Shown here: positions 59,438-64,000 of the stretch, in pieces
Position numbering within the stretch: the stretch's first letter is position 1
How the letters are laid out: each line of letters begins with the position of its first letter
Origin: Candidatus Omnitrophota bacterium
GTDB lineage: Bacteria > Hinthialibacterota > Hinthialibacteria > Hinthialibacterales > JAKPRU01
NCBI GenBank assembly: GCA_029568995.1
Contig: JAKPYU010000189.1
Span: 1 to 64,000, forward strand
Length of the DNA stretch: 64,000 bases
Reading direction: 5' to 3'
Made by a program: the position numbers and the translations under genes
The notes under the pieces: model-generated
Databases searched by the model: none
What the model saw: only the letters and a program-made list of their open reading frames with translations
Told to the model about the DNA's origin: nothing

Positions 59438-60544
59438 CTAAAACAACTCCCAACTCGACACCCCCGTGGGAACGCCCTGGTAAACCTCCAGCTCACATGC
59501 AAACGTCGTGAATGTATTTGAATCGCTTCCCATGGTGACAAACCGCACATAACGTGCACTCACCGGCTGTTCAGGAATCAGCAGGTAGGGCACGTTACTG
59601 AACGGCGGATCGTCATCGTGGTCGTATAACTTCGGTACCATCCCCAGGCGGGTAAACTCCGTTCCGTTATCGGAAACCTCCACGTACGCTGTCCCCACAA
59701 CAAAGACAAACGCCATCTCCCAGGCAGCGTACCAGGAGCGAAACGCCACGAGGTCGTGCTCCACAGCACCCAGATCAATCGTGATGTTCAGCGCATCGAG
59801 GCCGGTGAAATTCATCCAGCCGGTCACATCCGTTGAGGCATCTGCCGCCAGCTGGCCGTCCGTCAGGCGAATGCCATCGTCCGGACGACTCCCGTCGTTC
59901 CCGGGCGGATCGGTCATGTATGGCTTTCCAACCGCAATGTTCGTCGCGTCAGCCGGGATTGCGATCTCCCGCAATACCGCCACTTCCGAACACATCACAT
60001 TCCCCGGCGGACTCTCCACGTAGAATCGCACATACCGGCCGGACACCGGCTGGGTAAGCGTCAAATCGTTGATGGAATGACGGATGGTATAGTCGTTCGC
60101 ACCCGGTTCCGACATGTCCTCACTGCTCGCGTTGCCCAACACCGTGTAATTCGTGCCGTTTGTCGAAACCGAAACCTGCGTTTCGGCAATCCAGTCGGCG
60201 ACCGGCCCGCCCTGCCCGGTGTAATCCACCGCCCAGAACACCCGGAACGAAAGAAGGTCATCTCTTGTCTGTCCGAGATCCACAACAATCTCCAACGGCT
60301 CGGCAAGCCCCTGCCAGGCAATGAACCGCTCGCCTTCGTTCTCACGATTCAAGCCGTCCGTGAGAATATCCTCCGATTGCGATCCAACCGGCCAGACCTC
60401 CACATACCCTCCAAGCGCCACATCCTCCCATCCCGTGCGCACCGTGATGTCGTCGGGGGATTCGTAAGGGAATAGAAACTCATCCTGGGCCATTGCCGTA
60501 CAGACAACCATACAAAGGGAAACAGCCACAATTGAGAACTTCAT
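59438..60544 (-). CDS. Exported protein with two discoidin-like domains and Trp-x-Leu tail
   Basis: 368 aa from ATG at 60544, directly after GGAGGTCACC. The signal peptide MKFSIVAVSLCMVVCTAMA is followed by two related beta domains: one with LEIVVDLGQTRDDLLSFRVF and VSGRYVRFYVESPP, the other with LNITIDLGAVEHDLVAFRSW and VSARYVRFVTMGSD. Both follow the F5/8 type C pattern. The C-terminus is TGVSSWELF. A LacI-type operator lies 27-40 bases upstream of the start (60571-60584), so it is probably repressed by the divergently encoded regulator. Confidence 0.85.
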   Translation of the reverse strand: MKFSIVAVSLCMVVCTAMAQDEFLFPYESPDDITVRTGWEDVALGGYVEVWPVGSQSEDILTDGLNRENEGERFIAWQGLAEPLEIVVDLGQTRDDLLSFRVFWAVDYTGQGGPVADWIAETQVSVSTNGTNYTVLGNASSEDMSEPGANDYTIRHSINDLTLTQPVSGRYVRFYVESPPGNVMCSEVAVLREIAIPADATNIAVGKPYMTDPPGNDGSRPDDGIRLTDGQLAADASTDVTGWMNFTGLDALNITIDLGAVEHDLVAFRSWYAAWEMAFVFVVGTAYVEVSDNGTEFTRLGMVPKLYDHDDDPPFSNVPYLLIPEQPVSARYVRFVTMGSDSNTFTTFACELEVYQGVPTGVSSWELF

Positions 60545-60570
60545 GGTGACCTCCAAAACCCTGATGGGAA

Positions 60571-60584
60571 TGCACACGTTTGCA
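60571..60584. promoter_or_regulatory. LacI-type operator, discoidin-gene side
   Basis: TGCACACGTTTGCA, one mismatch from a perfect palindrome with central CG, lies just upstream of the discoidin protein start. It matches the site at 60739-60752. Confidence 0.7.
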
Positions 60585-60738
60585 TAAACCTATCCTATAT
60601 CAATCATTCAATCCCTGTCAATCCCCTGACGCAAAAATTTTAATAAATTTTGAGATATTACTCTATCTTGAATAAAATCAATCGGATTTGTCGTTCCATT
60701 TCCGATGTTCTCTCGGAAAACTGAGAATTGCGGGCTTG

Positions 60739-60752
60739 TGCAAACGTTTGTT
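60739..60752. promoter_or_regulatory. LacI-type operator, regulator side
   Basis: TGCAAACGTTTGTT, with a core CAAACGTTTG that is a perfect palindrome, is 43 bases upstream of the LacI-family start. With the other site it suggests autoregulation and control of the divergent gene. The AT-rich stretch 60640-60690 between them probably holds the promoters. Confidence 0.75.
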
Positions 60753-60795
60753 TCAAAGTTATCCTGTCTGAAACATATTATGAGATCGTCCGTCC

Positions 60796-61833
60796 ATGAA
60801 TCGCAGAACCACCATTAAAGACATCGCGGCCCAACTCGGCGTTTCCCATAGCACCGTGTCGCGGGCCTTGCGCGGCGACAAACGGATCTCCTCCACAATG
60901 ATCGAGAATGTCCGCCGCGTGGCGGAAGAAATCGGATATCGCCCGAATATCCTGGCCTGCGGACTCGTCCATAATCGCACCAGCCTCATCGGTATCCTGA
61001 CCAGCAATGTGCGGGGATCTTTCTTTGCGGATGTCATTGACGGCGCACAGTCCGTCCTCGACAAGCGGCGATACAGCATTCTTCTCTGCTGCTCACACAA
61101 GAATCCCGTCGCGGAACGTGCGCACCTGGAGATTCTGATCGACAAGCAGGTGGAGGGAATCATTCTTCTGCCGGTCACCAGCTGCGGAACCAATAGCCGC
61201 GTGATCCGCCAGGCACAGGATCTCCACATCCCCATCGTGATCGTCGGTACCCGCAAGAAGGACGTGGATGCCCCCATGATCGGCACCGACAATGAGGAGG
61301 GCGGATATCTCGCCGCCAGGCATCTCATCGACTTGGGACACCGACGAATTGTTTATATCACCCCTTCGCGGGAAGATCTTCACTCCAAATGGCACCGCTT
61401 CGGTCTGGAGAATGCTCAACGGTATCGGGGATTTCTGCGTGCTATGACGGATTGCCGTCTGGGTGCGGAGGCCACTACCCTCGAAATTGACCCCGAACTC
61501 CAGGATATGAATCCCCTTCGGGATATGCTGAAGAAAAAATTTCCGCCGACCGCGTTCTTCGCTTATTCCGATCAGCTCGCCATTTCCGCGATGCAGGCCT
61601 CCCTGTCCTGGGGATACCGGGTGCCGACAGATCTTTCCTTTGTCGGATTTGATGACATTGACTTCGCCTCGCTGGTTTACCCGCCGCTGACCTCGATTGC
61701 GCAACCCAAGGTGGATATGGGACGCTTCGCCGCAAAAAAAATCCTCAACCAGATCGAAGGATTGCCGGAGGATGATTTATCCTGCACCCCGGAACTTCGT
61801 AAACGGGATTCCAGCGGCCCGGCCCCGAAATGA
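60796..61833 (+). CDS. LacI-family transcriptional regulator
   Basis: 345 aa. The N-terminal helix-turn-helix and hinge read TTIKDIAAQLGVSHSTVSRA and LRGDKRISSTMIENVRRVAE. The effector domain is periplasmic-binding-protein-like: LIGILTSNVRGSFFADVIDG, VIVGTRKKDVDAPMIGTDNE, PTAFFAYSDQLAISAMQASL and DLSFVGFDDIDFASLVYPPL. It probably binds a sugar and controls the sugar-related genes around it. Two operators lie in the promoter region upstream. Its stop overlaps the next gene by ATGA. Confidence 0.93.
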   Translation: MNRRTTIKDIAAQLGVSHSTVSRALRGDKRISSTMIENVRRVAEEIGYRPNILACGLVHNRTSLIGILTSNVRGSFFADVIDGAQSVLDKRRYSILLCCSHKNPVAERAHLEILIDKQVEGIILLPVTSCGTNSRVIRQAQDLHIPIVIVGTRKKDVDAPMIGTDNEEGGYLAARHLIDLGHRRIVYITPSREDLHSKWHRFGLENAQRYRGFLRAMTDCRLGAEATTLEIDPELQDMNPLRDMLKKKFPPTAFFAYSDQLAISAMQASLSWGYRVPTDLSFVGFDDIDFASLVYPPLTSIAQPKVDMGRFAAKKILNQIEGLPEDDLSCTPELRKRDSSGPAPK

Positions 61834-63863
61834 AAGGTGTCGTTATGGATGCTCACCGCCACTCACGCCAGAATCTGCTGACCGGAATACTGATCGGATT
61901 ATTGGGTTTATTCTCTTCTGTGCCGACAGGATTCGCCATGAAGAATAACTTTTCTCCTCCTTTTCCCAACCGCAAGATCGGGCTGTCGGTGGCTCTCCTG
62001 GAGACCGGATCTGCCCCGACGGTCTTTACCTCATCCACGGACTGCGCCTCCCAGCTGAACCAGCTCAAGACGCTGGGAGTCCCGGCCCTCCTGGTCAATG
62101 CAGGACGCCCGTTCGCGGCGGTGAGCCTGCAATCCGAGGACCCCCTTTCGCAGATATTCAATGCCGCCGAATCCCTGGAGATCCTCATTATGTTGCCGAG
62201 AGAGGAACCGGATTGGCTTTCCCTGGACGGCGACGGTCTTGAAAAGACCCGTGCCGCAATGCTCCGCTATGCCGAGGAGATTCACTCACGGTTCGGCACG
62301 AAAAGCGCCTTTGCAGGATGGGTAATCCCTTGCGAGATCCCCGATGGACGGTTGGCGGATGAGACAGAACGGACACGCCTGGCGGAGTTCTATGCTTCAC
62401 TGGTCTCCGCGCTGAAGGGTCTCGATTCGACCCGCGTCATCGCCGGTCTCGGTCGCATGTCTTTCGAGAATGACACCCCGGCAGTCAAAGAAAATTGGGC
62501 CGGTTTCCTGGAAATCGCCAAACTCGATATCCTCATTCTGCGAGGCGTATCGGAGACTGTTCATCCGAAAGTCAACGAACACCTGTGGGCGGTCACCCGT
62601 GCCGCCGATGAGCAATCCGTGCGCATGTGGGCAACCGTGGAGACCTTCTCAAAGGATGGCGAATCCATCGCACCGGCCGAATTCGGGCTTGTCGAACGTC
62701 AACTCACATTTCTCAGAAAATATGCCGAACACCTCGTCGCCTTTCCTGCCACGCAATATCTTCTGCCCGATACCGCCGATTCCACGTCGAAAGAAAACGC
62801 GCAGCGGCTGTATCAGGATTACCAGAACTGGTATCGGCAGCAGAGCACAAGTTTCTCTTATTTGACACCGATCATGCCGCCCGTCCCGTCCGAACCGCCT
62901 TCCAGGACGATACAGGGCAGTTTCGCTCAGATCATCGGCGCGGCGCAGTATTATGCCGATCCGGTCTATGTCGGCAGAGAGCTGGACCACATGAAAGCTG
63001 TCGGAATTGAACTGATCATTCCCGATTCCACCTTCAAGGACAAAGCCTATTATCCGTCGCAGATCATCACCGGACGTGAAGCGGAGGGAGATGCGCTTGG
63101 CACAATTCTGGATGAAGCCGGAAAGCGGGGAATGCAGATGTTTCTTTCCCTGCCGCACTACGATTACTCCTGGGTATGGACATTCAACTCGGATACGGAT
63201 GCTTTTGTGCAGAAGGTCGAACCGGTTATTGAGGAGCTGCATGGTCTCTACGGGGATCGTCCGGCCTTCGCGGGATGGTATATCCCGTATGAATTGTGCG
63301 ATGCGTTTCTGGGGGATTCCTCACATCGAAAGCGGATTGCCGGTGCCTTTCATCGGATGGCGGAGATCTGTCATCGGCTCGCCCCCGGAAAGCCGGTCCT
63401 GATCTCGCCCTATTTCACGACATATCTGACGGATGAGTCTTTCACCACCATCTGGGAAGAAGTCATCTCTCTCAGTGGCGTGGATATCGTCGCCATGCAG
63501 GACAGCGTGGGGGCACTGAACGTCTCCGGCACGGAGACGCTTAGGATTCAGTGTCTGCCGCATTATGTTCTTATGATCTCCGGAATCTGTTCGCGAAGCA
63601 ATGTCGCATTCTGGTGGAACGTTGAAACCTTCCGGCAAACCCATGGGAATCCGATTGACCAGGAAAACTGGGGCGCAACCACCGCTGACTTCGAGCGAGT
63701 CAAATTCCAGGTCCTCTTTGCGGCACAACATGCAACCAAGTTGATTCAGTTCGATTTCCCTCACTATTTCAGCCCGGTCTATGCCAACTCCTCCATTGCC
63801 CAGCGCAATCGACCGTTTTATGACGCTTACAAGAGCTGGTTCGAATCCCTCCAATCTCCATAA
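61830..63863 (+). CDS. Exported protein with two DUF4434-like domains
   Basis: 677 aa starting at the ATGA overlap with lacI. A signal peptide or anchor is present (about residues 14-36: NLLTGILIGLLGLFSSVPTG). The first half has LSVALLETGSAPTVF, FAGWVIPCEIPDGRL and ILILRGVSETVHP, a diverged barrel with counterparts of 'GWYIPYE'. The second half (about 360-677) is a clearer DUF4434-type domain: PAFAGWYIPYELCDAFLG, GVDIVAMQDSVGALNV and VAFWWNVETFRQTHG. It resembles the protein at 56654-57841. It is co-expressed with the regulator and is likely an exported sugar-active enzyme. Confidence 0.82.
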   Translation: MKGVVMDAHRHSRQNLLTGILIGLLGLFSSVPTGFAMKNNFSPPFPNRKIGLSVALLETGSAPTVFTSSTDCASQLNQLKTLGVPALLVNAGRPFAAVSLQSEDPLSQIFNAAESLEILIMLPREEPDWLSLDGDGLEKTRAAMLRYAEEIHSRFGTKSAFAGWVIPCEIPDGRLADETERTRLAEFYASLVSALKGLDSTRVIAGLGRMSFENDTPAVKENWAGFLEIAKLDILILRGVSETVHPKVNEHLWAVTRAADEQSVRMWATVETFSKDGESIAPAEFGLVERQLTFLRKYAEHLVAFPATQYLLPDTADSTSKENAQRLYQDYQNWYRQQSTSFSYLTPIMPPVPSEPPSRTIQGSFAQIIGAAQYYADPVYVGRELDHMKAVGIELIIPDSTFKDKAYYPSQIITGREAEGDALGTILDEAGKRGMQMFLSLPHYDYSWVWTFNSDTDAFVQKVEPVIEELHGLYGDRPAFAGWYIPYELCDAFLGDSSHRKRIAGAFHRMAEICHRLAPGKPVLISPYFTTYLTDESFTTIWEEVISLSGVDIVAMQDSVGALNVSGTETLRIQCLPHYVLMISGICSRSNVAFWWNVETFRQTHGNPIDQENWGATTADFERVKFQVLFAAQHATKLIQFDFPHYFSPVYANSSIAQRNRPFYDAYKSWFESLQSP

Positions 63864-64000
63864 GGTACGCGGAAGCCAACCACCGCAGCGCCATCTGACC
63901 ATCTCGCCGCCGGTTGACATTCCGAGTCCGCTGGCGCATCGCCGAATGAGGATTTTGGCGTTTGGGAATTGGATTGACGTTATTCTGTGAAAGGAATGAG
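63864..64000. other. Right-edge region with no gene seen
   Basis: After the DUF4434 gene there are 137 bases with no supportable frame. TTGACA at 63915 and TTGACG near 63974 could be -35 elements for a gene beginning beyond the edge, but no matching -10 was fixed. Confidence 0.4.

Overview
The window is about 64 kb of mid-GC (roughly 55%, estimated by eye) bacterial chromosome with closely packed genes on both strands. The lineage cannot be fixed without a search. Five stand-alone type II secretion pseudopilin genes, secreted discoidin-like and LamG proteins, DUF4434 proteins, a Tat-exported sugar isomerase and many short palindromic intergenic repeats suggest an uncultured saprophytic anaerobe of the Sumerlaeota/Hydrogenedentota kind. 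A corrinoid protein, acetate kinase and a large NAD(P)H/ferredoxin-type flavin complex fit anaerobic or facultative metabolism.

Layout. 0-10 kb: the N-terminus of an IS1595-type transposase running off the left edge, a Tat-exported isomerase, two convergent pseudopilins, an asnB/glycosyltransferase pair and a giant AsmA-like protein. 10-18 kb: an unrecognised 584-aa protein, a thioredoxin-NHL protein (NHLRC2-like), two tandem paralogous exported proteins, and a fusion of an ADP-ribosylglycohydrolase-like domain with an RNase Z-like metallo-beta-lactamase. 18-24.6 kb: a CBM9-like lipoprotein, CheV, prs, ackA, then a leucine T-box riboswitch with terminator reading into leuA. 24.8-29.6 kb: more pseudopilins and exported proteins of unknown role. 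29.6-39.8 kb: a soluble sensor kinase and an NtrC-type sigma-54 regulator, a near-consensus -24/-12 promoter, then a tight operon of a Cys-rich small protein, a NuoE-like protein with an extra metal-binding tail, a NuoF-NfnB/GltD fusion, a 2Fe-2S/4Fe-4S ferredoxin subunit and a GltB-like FMN protein. This last block is the most notable system here: it looks like a regulated multi-flavin NAD(P)H oxidoreductase, possibly electron-bifurcating, whose catalytic partner is a glutamate-synthase-like domain lacking both the amidotransferase domain and the usual 3Fe-4S motif.

39.8-64 kb: a methyltransferase, an intergenic patch of nested palindromes and dispersed repeats, two very large exported carbohydrate-active-type proteins, an orphan corrinoid protein, an Mth938-like protein, and a glycan-use locus. 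That locus has a sialidase-like protein, an SSS symporter, an N-acylglucosamine 2-epimerase-like enzyme, ABC sugar permeases and binding protein without an ATPase, and a DUF4434 protein. A LacI regulator, a second DUF4434 protein and discoidin-like exported proteins follow, with two matching LacI-type operators in the divergent promoter region.

Across the window, pyrimidine-rich intergenic tracts with a 9-nt period and 33-bp palindromic repeats occur, nearly all in the same strand orientation whatever the direction of the neighbouring genes. No tRNA, rRNA or CRISPR array was seen.
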